Counted from the stretch's first letter, positions 24,342-33,205 are shown. The stretch is 64,000 nucleotides of DNA from Bradyrhizobium iriomotense (GCF_030160715.1 NZ_BSOW01000014.1:1-64000), one strand, 5' to 3'. The notes: generated by a model from the sequence alone, not told the origin. Program-made: numbers and translations.

Positions 24342-26858
24342 ATGATGAAATCGAGAAATGGTGCGGTGCTGATGAAGACTGTGAAATTGCCGGCATTCGC
24401 CGCCAAAGTGCGATTCGGGCGCGCCCCGACGTTCGCCGCTCCGTTCTTGTTGTCGGCGGCCGCGATGGTCGCGATCCCCGCAAGGCCGGCGATCGCCGCC
24501 TGCGTGCAGTCGGGCAGCACCGTGAGCTGTGACGGCGCGAGCACCACCGGCTTCGGCACCGGCACCGAAAACAACCTGACCCTGACGGTCCAGTCGAACG
24601 CCTCGATCACGGTCGGCCCGGGGCAGGTCGGGATCATCGTCGCGGATGGCAACACCGCGCTCAACAACGGCAGCATTACGACCGGCAACCTGAGCGAGGG
24701 CATGCAGGGCGTCAACAACAATACCTTCACCAATGCCGGCACGATCACGGTTGGCGACCAGGCCACGGCGATACACATGACCGCCGACAACAACACCGTG
24801 ACGAACTCGGGTGCGATCGGCTCGACAGGGAGCTACGTCGGCGGCCTCCAAGTCGGAGGCGACGGCAACCTGGTCATAAATTCCGGCACCATCACCCTGA
24901 CCGGGGCCATCAATACGACCGGTATCCAAGTCGACGGCACCGGCAACACCATCCAAAATTCCGGCACCATCACGGTCGGCAGCAGCAGCGGCTCCGAAAG
25001 CGTGGGCGTCTACCTGTGGAAGAGCAACAATTTTACCAACAGCGGCACAATCAAGGCCGCTGGCGATGGCGGCCTGGGCATCGTCGACAATGGCAACATC
25101 GTAATCAATAGCGGCACCATCGTTGCGACCGGCACCGCCGGCTCTGGGGTGTTTCTCGGGGGGAGCGGCAATAAGCTCATCAACAACGGCATGATCAAGG
25201 GCGGCGTCGGCGGCTACTCGCTGGTTTCCTCCGGCTCCACCGGCAACACCATCGCCAACAACGGCACGCTCGATGGCGCCGTGTCCCTCCTTGGCAACGC
25301 CGGCACGCTGACCAATAACAGGCTCATCACCATCACCGACCCAATGACGGCGTTGACGACCGGCAACATCGCGTTTGGCGGCGCGTTCACACAGACGGCG
25401 CAGGGCACGCTGGCACTGCGCGTCGACAATGCGGGCAACAGCGACGGTCTGCTTGCCAATTCCGCCCAGCTCGGCGGCACCTTGCGTGCGGTGGTGCAGG
25501 CTGGCCTCTATCAATCGTCGACGACCTATAGCGGCGTGGTGCAGAGTTCCGGCGCGGTGACCGGGCAATTCTCCAGCATCGTCTCGTCGTCAGTCTTCTT
25601 GACGGCAGCAGCGACCTATAGCACCGGCTCCGTCGACCTGACGCTCACTCGCATCGGGTTTGGCAGCGTGTCGGGCGAGACCGCCAACCAGCGCGCGGTC
25701 GGCAATGCGCTCGAGGCCGGCTATTCGACCGCGCTGACGGGCAGCGCGGCGACGTTCTATTCGAATCTGTTGCAGTCGGTCTCAGTGCGTGTGCTCGATC
25801 AGCTCTCCGGCGAGGGCACCAGCGGAGCGCAGAACACGGCTTTCGCCGCCGGCGCGCAGTTCGGCCAGACCATGGACGGCCAGATGAATGCCTGGCGCGC
25901 GGGCAGCCGGGGCAGCGATGCGAGCGCAGGCGCGCTCGGCTATGCCGAGGAGCGGCCGACGACCTCAGCCTTCGCCGCGCTGAAGGCGCCGCCGCTGGCG
26001 CAGCCGCAATGGCATGCCTGGGCTTCCGGCTTCGGCGCCGCGCAGTCGCTGTCGGGCGATGCGGCGACCGGCAGTGCCGGATTCAGCGACCGTGTCGTGG
26101 GCGGCTCCATCGGTGTCGATCATCTCGTCAATCCCGACCTGCTGGTCGGCATCGCCGCCGGCGGCTCCAGCGCAACCTTCAACGTCGACGATCGCGCGAC
26201 CTCCGGCAGGCTCGACGGTGCTCATGTCGGCGCCTATGCGATGCAGCGGTTCGGCGCGGCTTACGTCTCGGCGCAACTCGCCTACAGCCATTTCAACAAC
26301 TCCACCACGCGCAGCATCACCGGCATCGGCGCGGACGAGATCGCCAAGGGCTCATTCGGCAGCGACCAGCTCGGCGGGCGGTTCGAGGTCGGCCGCAGCT
26401 ACGATTTCGCCCGTGTCTCGGTCACGCCCTACGCGGCGATCCAGGCCGCGCAACTCTGGCAGGCTGCCTACACCGAAACCAGCACCACCGCCGCCGGGCC
26501 GGGCGTGCTCGGCCTGAGCTACGCTGCGCACACCGTGTCCTCCCTGCCGGTGTTCCTCGGCACCAAGTTCGACGGGAGAGTCGAGGTCGGCAACGGCATG
26601 ATGTGGATGCCGTTCGCCAACGTCGCCTGGGTGCATGAATTCAGCCCGACCCGCGCCGTCACGGCCACGATGATCTCGATGCCGGTTGCGGCCTTCACGG
26701 TCGAAGGTGCCCGCGCGGCCTCCGACGCCGGTCGGATCGAGGTCGGTTCGCGCCTGGCCCTGAACCGCTGGTCGGAATTGTCCGCGCGCTTCACCGGCGA
26801 GTTTGCCAAGGGCAGCCAGAGCTACGCCGGCACGGGATCGTTCAAGGTGAGCTGGTGA
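24342..26858 (+). CDS. Autotransporter (type Va) with NSGTI-repeat passenger
   Basis: 838 residues. Signal region up to PARPAIAACVQSG, then about 400 residues of repeats built on (T/I)NSGTI and NNGT, a parallel beta-helix pattern, then a linker and a C-terminal autotransporter barrel of about 270 residues (WHAWASGFGAAQSL ... SFKVSW) ending in Trp. The ATG at 24342 follows AAGGAATTGGGG; the frame opens earlier at 24279. It begins 72 bp after the first autotransporter and the barrels are clearly different in sequence, so this is an old pair, not a fresh duplication. A terminator-like hairpin follows. Confidence 0.91.
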   Translation: MMKSRNGAVLMKTVKLPAFAAKVRFGRAPTFAAPFLLSAAAMVAIPARPAIAACVQSGSTVSCDGASTTGFGTGTENNLTLTVQSNASITVGPGQVGIIVADGNTALNNGSITTGNLSEGMQGVNNNTFTNAGTITVGDQATAIHMTADNNTVTNSGAIGSTGSYVGGLQVGGDGNLVINSGTITLTGAINTTGIQVDGTGNTIQNSGTITVGSSSGSESVGVYLWKSNNFTNSGTIKAAGDGGLGIVDNGNIVINSGTIVATGTAGSGVFLGGSGNKLINNGMIKGGVGGYSLVSSGSTGNTIANNGTLDGAVSLLGNAGTLTNNRLITITDPMTALTTGNIAFGGAFTQTAQGTLALRVDNAGNSDGLLANSAQLGGTLRAVVQAGLYQSSTTYSGVVQSSGAVTGQFSSIVSSSVFLTAAATYSTGSVDLTLTRIGFGSVSGETANQRAVGNALEAGYSTALTGSAATFYSNLLQSVSVRVLDQLSGEGTSGAQNTAFAAGAQFGQTMDGQMNAWRAGSRGSDASAGALGYAEERPTTSAFAALKAPPLAQPQWHAWASGFGAAQSLSGDAATGSAGFSDRVVGGSIGVDHLVNPDLLVGIAAGGSSATFNVDDRATSGRLDGAHVGAYAMQRFGAAYVSAQLAYSHFNNSTTRSITGIGADEIAKGSFGSDQLGGRFEVGRSYDFARVSVTPYAAIQAAQLWQAAYTETSTTAAGPGVLGLSYAAHTVSSLPVFLGTKFDGRVEVGNGMMWMPFANVAWVHEFSPTRAVTATMISMPVAAFTVEGARAASDAGRIEVGSRLALNRWSELSARFTGEFAKGSQSYAGTGSFKVSW

Positions 26859-26899
26859 GAAGCGGCTGGATGGAGAATTCAGGCATTCCTCTTGAAGAG

Positions 26900-26925
26900 G
26901 CGATGGCGCGACGCAGCGCCATCGC
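26900..26925. terminator. Hairpin after the autotransporter operon
   Basis: Perfect 10-bp stem GCGATGGCGC / GCGCCATCGC with loop GACGCA, 42 bp downstream of the second autotransporter. No T-run. Confidence 0.55.
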
Positions 26926-27303
26926 TCGGTGAGACCAGGTCTATCGCGTCAGTAGCCGGGTCATTCTTGTAGCAGTGCCGACCCCTTTTTCGACCCCGAA
27001 ATCTCCAAGGTGCTCCGCCTTCACGCAGGTGTCTGCATGTTCGATCTCGTAAGCCGCGATCTTGAAATGCTAGACGACTTGCGGAAAAATTGGTGGCGAT
27101 ACTACCTGGCTGAGGTTGCGCGCCTCCTCCTCAAAGAGCAGGTCGAGCGGCGAGGCACTGTCCTCAGGTACGTCACCTCGCCGGCGCGCCATGCGCGAAC
27201 CAGCGGCGAGGCTGACACCGGGGTAGAGCGGGAACCGCATTCATAGTCGTCTCCCGAGTAAGCGCGCGCCGATGCAAGGCTCTCATCTATGGAGTCAACA
27301 CCC
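26926..27303. other. Intergenic region with one doubtful small frame
   Basis: Between the autotransporter hairpin and the minus-strand AraC gene. It holds a T-run near 26983-26995 and the doubtful reading frame at 27037-27246. Nothing else is supported. Confidence 0.4.
27037..27246 (+). CDS. Doubtful small hypothetical protein
   Basis: 69 residues starting MFDLVSRDLEMLDDLRKNWW, with CAGGTG shortly before the ATG. The first 45 residues look like a plausible helical protein; the rest is Arg- and Ala-rich like out-of-frame GC-rich DNA. It converges on the AraC gene. No family recognised; it may be chance or a decayed remnant. Confidence 0.25.
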   Translation: MFDLVSRDLEMLDDLRKNWWRYYLAEVARLLLKEQVERRGTVLRYVTSPARHARTSGEADTGVEREPHS

Positions 27304-28287
27304 TCACCGGGTCCCTCGGCTGCGCCGCGTCTCCCCCCGAACTTCCGACGGGGACGTGCCGTACGCGCGACGGAAGGTTCGGTTGAAGTAGGACAGATCA
27401 TTGAAGCCGGTGTCGCGGGCGATACTGCTGACCGGACGATCGGTGAGGCGGTGATCGGTCAGCATCCGATACGCTGCAGTTAGCCGACGGCTGAGGACGA
27501 ATTCAGTGAATGTCGTTCCCTCGGTCTCGAACAGCTTGCGAACATAGGCGGTGGAGATGCCGGTGTCTGCCGCGACCGTGCCCAGTGTCAAATCGCGCCG
27601 CCCGATGTCAGCGACGATCAGCTGCTTGATGCTTCGCAACCGCGCGGCGGCCACGCCACGCTTCTGCGCAATCTCCGCGCCTTCCGGTCCGGCGCCCAGC
27701 ATGAGCGCGCTGAGATCGATCAAATGGAGCCCGACTGAGCGGCGCGCCTCCGGAGACGCAAGCGCAATATCCTCCTTGAGGAGCCCGGCGTAGCCGAGAA
27801 ACAATCTCAGCTCGGGGCTTGCACGATCGATCGGTTTGCCTACGGCGTCGTCGAGATTCGGAACCAACGGTGCGATCAGGGATCGGCTAATCCGCAAGTG
27901 GACGATGCCGGTCGCGGTATGCCCGATCCCGGTCCCGACGACCCCGTTCGACGTCAGTGCAGCTTCTCCGGCTCGCAGTGTGGTCTCGTGACCGTTCTGC
28001 CGATAGGTTGCGACGCCGCTTTGGACGAACACAAGCACCGGATCGTCGTTGTCGATCATGCTCGATGTATGGCGGCAGGTCATCGCAGACATCTGCGCCG
28101 TTGCGATCGAGAGCCCCGGTAAGGCGCGCAGATTCATCTCCACGTCGAACGGTACCTCCTTTAGCGGGTCCATCTCCAGCTTCAGGATATTGCGGCCAAA
28201 CAGCTCGCAAAAGGCTTCGGTGCGTTCGCGGTCGGCAAATGAGCGGCTGGAGATGGTGATCTGGTCGAATTCGTCGGCGTTGGCCAA
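27304..28287 (-). CDS. AraC-family transcriptional regulator (paralogue 2)
   Basis: 327 residues. The N-terminal ligand-binding-like domain has the same marks as its paralogues (SFADRERTEAFCELFGRNIL, LRALPGLSIATAQ). The C-terminal double helix-turn-helix reads LTLGTVAADTGISTAYVRKL and VSSIARDTGFNDLSYFNRTF, then GTSPSEVRG. A TTG at 28287 is preferred because TGGAGGCCGTC lies directly before it; the frame opens at a GTG at 28320. Divergent from paralogue 3, with a 21-bp tandem repeat between them. Confidence 0.87.
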   Translation of the reverse strand: MANADEFDQITISSRSFADRERTEAFCELFGRNILKLEMDPLKEVPFDVEMNLRALPGLSIATAQMSAMTCRHTSSMIDNDDPVLVFVQSGVATYRQNGHETTLRAGEAALTSNGVVGTGIGHTATGIVHLRISRSLIAPLVPNLDDAVGKPIDRASPELRLFLGYAGLLKEDIALASPEARRSVGLHLIDLSALMLGAGPEGAEIAQKRGVAAARLRSIKQLIVADIGRRDLTLGTVAADTGISTAYVRKLFETEGTTFTEFVLSRRLTAAYRMLTDHRLTDRPVSSIARDTGFNDLSYFNRTFRRAYGTSPSEVRGETRRSRGTR

Positions 28288-28647
28288 GACGGCCTCCAGG
28301 TTACGCGAATACCGGCGCACCCTTGTCGCACGAAAGCCGTAGCACGTTCAAATGCCATGGAGATCCGTTCTCCGGTTCTTTGGCTCTCGCCCACCATCGC
28401 GGCCGCATGCTGCGCACGGGCGGCAGCGTGGCTCGAGAGGCTGGGACTAAACGATACTCGACTGGGACCAAACGCTACTCGCCGTCGGCTTCGCAGCGGC
28501 CAGCGCGAACAAACCTGCGCTGCGCGCTGATTTCGATAGCTATTTCGAACCAGCCGCAACATAAAATCGACCAATCACCGCGCGGGATAATCGGGGCGGA
28601 CATCCGCTGCAAGCGGCCTTCGGTATTCATTCAACATCGAAATCCAT
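28288..28647. promoter_or_regulatory. Divergent control region between two AraC genes with a 21-bp tandem repeat
   Basis: 360 bases without a gene. At 28441-28461 and 28462-28482 a 21-bp unit beginning CTGGGACTAAACGATACTCG is repeated head to tail with 18 of 21 matches. AraC-family proteins bind direct repeats spaced by two helical turns (21 bp), so this is a credible operator for one or both flanking regulators. Confidence 0.5.
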
Positions 28648-29634
28648 ATGCAGAACTGCGACACCAACGATTTCTCGGCCATGCACTTCTCGACCGACGC
28701 GTTCCCGGAGCGCGACCGACAGGAAGCCTTTTGCGAGATCGTTGCCCGTTCGTTGCTCAAGCTGGACGTCACTCCGCTCCACGATCAGCCGCTTGCCGCG
28801 ACCATGTCATTCCGTGCCCTGCCGGGGCTCGGCCTCTCGACGGGCCGGCTGTCGCCGATCCACTGCCGTCATCTGGTCACTCAAGCGGACGACGACGACT
28901 TCGTGCTCGTGGTGAGCTGGACAGGTGGTGGGTGCAGCGTGTTGCAGGGGGATCAGGAGACGGAGCTCCACAACGGGCAGGCGACGCTGACAGCCAACGG
29001 CGTGCGTGGTGAAATTTGGGGCGCGAGCTCAACAGCATGCGATTATCTGAATTTGCGGCTCTCGCGCAGTTTGCTCGAACCCCGGCTTTCCGATTTCAGT
29101 GCAGCCCTGGCGCGGCCGATCGGCGCGGATAACCCGGCCTTGCGTTTGTTGCTCGGATACTGCCGCATACTGAACGACGAGAAAGCGGGCTTGACGCCGG
29201 AGCTCGGTAGCGCGGTCATCACGCACGTTCTCGACCTCGCCGCGCTGGCAATCGGCGCGACCCGGGACGGGACGGAAATCGCCCGGCGCAGTGTTGCGGC
29301 CGCGCGGCTGCATGCCGTCAAGGCCGACATTTGCGCGCATCTCGCCGATTGTAAGCTATCGGTTGCGGTCCTAGCCGCCCGTCACCGCGTGACGCCACGC
29401 TACATCCACCGGCTGTTCGAACTTGATGGCACGACGTTTTCCGAATTCGTCCTGACCCTGCGGCTGAGGCACGCCGACAGGATGTTGCGCGACGCTCATT
29501 TTCTGGATTGCACGATCAGCACGATCGCCTTCGACTGTGGATTCAGCGATCTGTCCTACTTCAACCGGACCTTCAAGCGCTTCTACAACGCCACGCCGTC
29601 GGACATTCGCCGAACAGTGCGCGGAACAGATTGA
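28648..29634 (+). CDS. AraC-family transcriptional regulator (paralogue 3)
   Basis: 328 residues of the same design: FSTDAFPERDRQEAFCEIVA and FRALPGLGLSTGRLS in the N-terminal domain, LSVAVLAARHRVTPRYIHRL and ISTIAFDCGFSDLSYFNRTF in the C-terminal helix-turn-helix pair, ending ATPSDIRRTV. No strong ribosome site precedes the ATG at 28648; the ATG at 28681, opening the conserved region, is an alternative. Its N-terminus resembles paralogue 1 more than paralogue 2. Confidence 0.87.
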   Translation: MQNCDTNDFSAMHFSTDAFPERDRQEAFCEIVARSLLKLDVTPLHDQPLAATMSFRALPGLGLSTGRLSPIHCRHLVTQADDDDFVLVVSWTGGGCSVLQGDQETELHNGQATLTANGVRGEIWGASSTACDYLNLRLSRSLLEPRLSDFSAALARPIGADNPALRLLLGYCRILNDEKAGLTPELGSAVITHVLDLAALAIGATRDGTEIARRSVAAARLHAVKADICAHLADCKLSVAVLAARHRVTPRYIHRLFELDGTTFSEFVLTLRLRHADRMLRDAHFLDCTISTIAFDCGFSDLSYFNRTFKRFYNATPSDIRRTVRGTD

Positions 29635-29703
29635 CGCTGGCACGGCTGCACTTCAATCGGCTTCCACACATTCAATCGCCGGCGATGATGGAATATTGCC
29701 GGC

Positions 29704-29766
29704 GATTTGCCCGACGCGTCAAGCCAGTTCGTAAAATCAGCAATGTGACATGCTGGCGGCCGTTTT
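29704..29766. repeat. Dispersed repeat, copy A
   Basis: GATTTGCCCGACGCGTCAAG followed by TTCGTAAAATC and TGCTGGCGGCCGTT. A second copy, about 85 percent alike, lies at 31098-31160, the two flanking the two small genes between them. Confidence 0.65.
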
Positions 29767-30011
29767 CGAGATCGTGATGCCGGTATGGGAAGCAGCGCAT
29801 CACGAGAGCTGCGCGATATGTGTCTCGTTCGGTGCAATTGAATCCAGCGGCAGCGTTGCTGGTCCAGACACTCGTGCCTTGCCAAGCGCTGCTCGCGGGC
29901 GCGAAGGGTGTACGACGAGAATCGTGCCAATGCGTAATCGCTCAAGAAAGAACCCGTCGAAACTCCAGCTGTCTGCCTCTGCGCTAAAGCGATCGCGAGA
30001 AGCGATAAAGG

Positions 30012-30054
30012 TATCATTGAAGCATAGTCGAGTATCACTAAAGCCTAGTACGAG
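30012..30054. repeat. Tandem near-repeat of 21-22 bp
   Basis: TATCATTGAAGCATAGTCGA and TATCACTAAAGCCTAGTACG stand head to tail. If translated in the overlapping frame they give a VSLK-type peptide repeat, but that frame is doubtful. Confidence 0.45.
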
Positions 30055-30069
30055 TTTCAAAACTGTATC

Positions 30070-30108
30070 GCTGCCTAAAATTAGGATGGGCAGCTTTTCC
30101 GTTTTTTT
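30070..30108 (+). terminator. Orphan rho-independent terminator
   Basis: GCTGCC / GGCAGC stem with a loop that itself contains the palindrome CCTAAAATTAGG, followed by TTTTCCGTTTTTTT. It is 435 bp past the nearest plus-strand gene, so it may end a small RNA or the long tail of the AraC message. Confidence 0.55.
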
Positions 30109-30161
30109 AGTGTTGCCCAGTTAGAACGATTGCCGGGAGTTCTGCTGTGCAGGTGGTCGTT

Positions 30162-30458
30162 ATGGAAGAGCTAGACTCTGAGCATAAACCCGTTTGGACC
30201 AATGGTTGGATCGCCGCCGCTTTGGCGGTGGTTGCGACGGTGTTGCTGGGCGTTGATGTTGCGGACCAGAACTTGGCGTCTCCCGCCGAGGGCGTCGAAA
30301 GTGCTAACTCCTATGCGGCGGTGTTTGCTGCCGGAGCGACAGTCAGCCCGACCGATCACGGCATACCCGTGGGCGGTCGCGCACTTCTTGCGCAGAACCG
30401 ATCCGAGAAAAAGGTTGTGGCCGTGCGAAGCGAGGCGCTCCGCGTTGCCGCCGACTAG
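30162..30458 (+). CDS. Hypothetical single-pass membrane protein
   Basis: 98 residues: a short charged N-terminus (MEELDSEHKPVWT), one hydrophobic segment (GWIAAALAVVATVLLGVDVA), and a polar C-terminal part of about 60 residues. AGGTGG lies 7 nt before the ATG at 30162; a GTG at 30147 is an alternative. I do not recognise the family. Similar small N-anchored proteins are common in Bradyrhizobium. Confidence 0.5.
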   Translation: MEELDSEHKPVWTNGWIAAALAVVATVLLGVDVADQNLASPAEGVESANSYAAVFAAGATVSPTDHGIPVGGRALLAQNRSEKKVVAVRSEALRVAAD

Positions 30459-30593
30459 GCGGCAAGTGACACGCTTTGAAAGGTCACGGCAACTCGACGC
30501 GGATCTTCGATACGATCTGGTCCAAGACAAAGAACGAGCCACCCAGGTTCGCCGTCGCAAAGTATCTTACACGGGTAACCTGGAGTGTTGCCA

Positions 30594-30950
30594 ATGAAGC
30601 ATGCGATCGTTGCTCTTCAGATTTTGACGGCGCTGATCTCGCCCGCAAGAGCCGAGAACTTTACTCGCGAGCAGAAATCGACCATCGATCTTGTGGCGCG
30701 CATCATCGTAGCGGGCACCGACGACAACTGTCGGCATCTAGTGACAATCGACCGCGCGATTGCCGAAGAGCTCCTAAACGCTGGAGTTACACCTGATCAG
30801 CAGATGGATACAATGGAGGTCGCCCTGTCGGTTTCGAGAGCCGATGCGCGCTCGAGCTACGACTCGAATCCTTCTCGGTTCTGCAAGGAGGCGTGGCAAT
30901 TTGCTGGAAAAAACGGAGCTTACAAGCGGCAAATGCTTGAAATAAAATAG
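30594..30950 (+). CDS. Small secreted hypothetical protein with two cysteines
   Basis: 118 residues. A clear Sec signal peptide (MKHAIVALQILTALISPARA, cleavage before ENF) precedes a helical mature protein with two cysteines (DDNCRHL, RFCKEAW) that could form a disulfide in the periplasm. CTGGAG lies 8 nt before the ATG; the frame opens three codons earlier. Function unknown. Confidence 0.65.
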   Translation: MKHAIVALQILTALISPARAENFTREQKSTIDLVARIIVAGTDDNCRHLVTIDRAIAEELLNAGVTPDQQMDTMEVALSVSRADARSSYDSNPSRFCKEAWQFAGKNGAYKRQMLEIK

Positions 30951-31097
30951 CCCGGGCCGGGTCCTTGTCGATTGGATGAGAGCGAACGCGGTGCGCAATC
31001 TTGTTGACGCAGATCGACGAGGTTGGAGGCCGCCAATATTCCAGCCGCGACCGCCCTCGCCAAATGCTAACGTAGGCGATGATAGACTATTACCCCT

Positions 31098-31160
31098 GAT
31101 TTGCCCGACGCGTCAAGTGATTTCGTAAAATCCGCATCGCCTCGTGCCGGCGGCCGTTCT
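31098..31160. repeat. Dispersed repeat, copy B
   Basis: Second copy of the element at 29704-29766, in the same orientation. Confidence 0.65.
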
Positions 31161-31189
31161 CCTTTGCATGGGGTTGTTTTCGACATTTT
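31159..31189. repeat. Dispersed repeat CTCCTTTGCATGGGGTTGTT, copy A
   Basis: A 31-bp sequence found again with a single difference at 61164-61194. Here it abuts the end of the other dispersed repeat, which suggests a composite element. Confidence 0.7.
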
Positions 31190-31255
31190 AGTTTTGGGCC
31201 GGTCTCGCGCCGCGCAGGCTGGCGAGCAGGTCTTGCGACGGCCAGCAATCGACGG

Positions 31256-32518
31256 TCAGGCCCGCGCGCGTTGGTATTGTCCGATCGCCCGCCTTGTGAC
31301 CGTGCCCAGCCGGCCATCGATCGCATCGGAATAATAGCCACTCCTGTTGAGCTGCGTCTGGATCGCCGCAACCTCGCTGTTGCGCAACGGCTTGAGCCTG
31401 GCCCAGGGCGTCACGAACGGGGCGCCGCCCGCGATGAGGTCGGCGAGATGCCCGACGAACAGCGCGTAGACGTCGGACTGGTTGTAGCTGCGGATCGCCT
31501 GGAAGTTGGCGAAGACGAGGAAGGCCGGACCGTAAACACCGGCAGGCATGACCAGTTGAGCCGGGTCCTGCAGCATGCCGGTGGCGATGCCGGGATCGCC
31601 CACGGGCATGACGCCGAGCTTCAGCCAGGCTTCGAGCGGCCGCTTGACGTCAGGCGAGCTCTCCACGCAACTCACAGTCGGCGGCAGCCGAACCTTGAAT
31701 CCCCATCGCTTGCCGCGCTGCCAGCCATAGTCGCGAAGCTGCTTGGCGCCCGAGGCGAGCGCGTCGGGTATGGAGCGCTCGAGATCGATCTTGCCGTCGC
31801 CGTCGCCATCGGCTGCGAATTTGAGGAAATCCGAGGGCTCGAACTGGGTGTGGCCCATCGCTCCCGTATAGGAGCCCTTCGCGTCCATGCTGATGGTGCC
31901 CTGCTGGACCAGGTCGAGCGCGATCAGGAGCTCGCTGCGGAACAGGTCCTTGCGGCGGCCGAGATAGGCTTGCGTCACCAGCGCCTGGAACACGGGATGG
32001 CGCTGCACCTCGGCGCCGTAATCGGTCTCGCGGCCCCAGATCGCAATGACGACGTTGCCGGGGACGCCGTAGTCGGCCTCGATGCGCGCGAGCAGGTCGC
32101 GATAGCTCTGGAAATGCCGCGCGCCCGTCCTGGCAAGCCCGGTGAGCTGTTGCCGGGGCAGGTAGTCCGCCGGCAGCTTCACGAATTCGGCCTGCTCCTT
32201 CACGGGGCGGCCGGGGATGACTAGATCCGGCAGGCCAAGGTCGAGCTGGACATTGGTCGCGCGGTCGAACACTGCCTGCTTCACGCCGCGCGCCTGCGCC
32301 TCCAGCCAGAGCTGCGCGCGCCAGGCGTCGAAGGCCGGCTCGGCACGAGCCTCCAGCGCCTGCATCAGCATGACGAGCGCGATTGTCCCGGCGATCGATG
32401 TGCGCCGCAAAATCCTGAGCAGCGCCCGTGCCGGCGAACCCGAGCAGCCCTTGTCCGAGAGGCCTTTGGGCGTGTTGCCAGCGAGCTCGCGCAAGATCCG
32501 TCCTTCAGTGGGAATCAC
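31256..32518 (-). CDS. Lytic murein transglycosylase, MltB-like, with PG-binding domain
   Basis: 420 residues. After a long N-region a hydrophobic signal (SIAGTIALVMLMQALEARA) ends near residue 59. The SLT_2/MltB catalytic domain covers about 62-350, with catalytic Glu164 (WGRETDYG), MGHTQFEPS and a DGDGDGKIDL loop as in MltB. A PG_binding_1 domain (375-420) ends the protein. It cleaves glycan strands of peptidoglycan to anhydro-muropeptides in the periplasm. No lipobox, so soluble or signal-anchored. Confidence 0.9.
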   Translation of the reverse strand: MIPTEGRILRELAGNTPKGLSDKGCSGSPARALLRILRRTSIAGTIALVMLMQALEARAEPAFDAWRAQLWLEAQARGVKQAVFDRATNVQLDLGLPDLVIPGRPVKEQAEFVKLPADYLPRQQLTGLARTGARHFQSYRDLLARIEADYGVPGNVVIAIWGRETDYGAEVQRHPVFQALVTQAYLGRRKDLFRSELLIALDLVQQGTISMDAKGSYTGAMGHTQFEPSDFLKFAADGDGDGKIDLERSIPDALASGAKQLRDYGWQRGKRWGFKVRLPPTVSCVESSPDVKRPLEAWLKLGVMPVGDPGIATGMLQDPAQLVMPAGVYGPAFLVFANFQAIRSYNQSDVYALFVGHLADLIAGGAPFVTPWARLKPLRNSEVAAIQTQLNRSGYYSDAIDGRLGTVTRRAIGQYQRARA

Positions 32519-32569
32519 GGGGGTAGGCTAGCACCTAAACCGATCGATGCGCCGGCCAATGAGAGCGGC

Positions 32570-32956
32570 TCACGCGACCACCAGTCCGACAGCCAGCGCC
32601 AGCCCGCTCAGATAGGTGAACAATGCGCCGGCAAAGCGCGCCGGGTTGGGCCGGTTGAGCGACTTGCCCCACAACAGCCCGGCGGCAAGCGAGAATCGCG
32701 CGATGGTCGCCACCACGATCGTCACGATGATCCAGCCAGGGGCCGGGCGCGTTGCAAACCAGAGAAACATCACCGCGAAGAACGGCGCGTATTCGGCCGT
32801 GTTGGCATGCGCCCGCACCGCGCGGTGAATAGGGTCGGTGGGGCCGAAATCATGGCCGATGCTCCGCCTGAACCTGCCGCGCAGGATCGAGACATAAAGC
32901 CCCAGGCCGAACAGCAGCAGGCCGAGCAAGGCGGTACAAATGATGGCGACGTTCAT
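32570..32956 (-). CDS. MAPEG-family membrane protein
   Basis: 128 residues with four membrane segments and the MAPEG pattern: FGLGLYVSILRGRFRR, then RAVRAHANTAEYAPFFAVMF, where the (R/N)-x-H-x-N-x-x-E stretch holds the glutathione-binding-type residues of eicosanoid/glutathione enzymes. Bacterial members have no settled role. The ATG at 32956 follows GGGGAGGAGCC. It lies 51 bp upstream of the transglycosylase gene on the same strand. Confidence 0.85.
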   Translation of the reverse strand: MNVAIICTALLGLLLFGLGLYVSILRGRFRRSIGHDFGPTDPIHRAVRAHANTAEYAPFFAVMFLWFATRPAPGWIIVTIVVATIARFSLAAGLLWGKSLNRPNPARFAGALFTYLSGLALAVGLVVA

Positions 32957-33205
32957 CGCGTGGCTCCTCCCCAAGGACGATACGAAAGGAGATCAGATCG
33001 CGGCGTTGCGGGAAAGCCCGACGAGGCGATCCGGTTACCCCTCACCCGACAAAGCTTCTTTTCCGCGGAGCCGATGTCCGCTAACCTTGGCTGCTAGCCA
33101 CCGGGTTAGGTGGCGCAGTTGCATCGATTTCAGCATTGATTGATTTGGCGGCTCATCGGCCGCGAGACTGTCCTTAAGACTGTCCTTGGAAAACGGGGCG
33201 GAGCC

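Larger units (their letters stand above)
29635..30161. other. Gene-poor repeat-bearing region
   Basis: About 530 bases of lower GC than its surroundings. It contains a dispersed repeat at 29704-29766, a tandem near-repeat at 30012-30054 and a terminator-like hairpin with T-run at 30070-30108. One frame (29750-30124) is open but its composition is unconvincing. A small RNA ending at the terminator is possible. Confidence 0.45.
30951..31255. other. Intergenic region with two dispersed repeats
   Basis: 305 bases between the secreted small protein and the transglycosylase. Apart from the repeats at 31098-31160 and 31159-31189 no gene or clear signal is seen. Confidence 0.5.

Noticed and set aside
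29750..30124. 124-codon frame with a VSLK-type repeat
   Set aside because: Start lacks a ribosome site, composition changes abruptly along the frame, and it overlaps the dispersed repeat; treated as non-coding.
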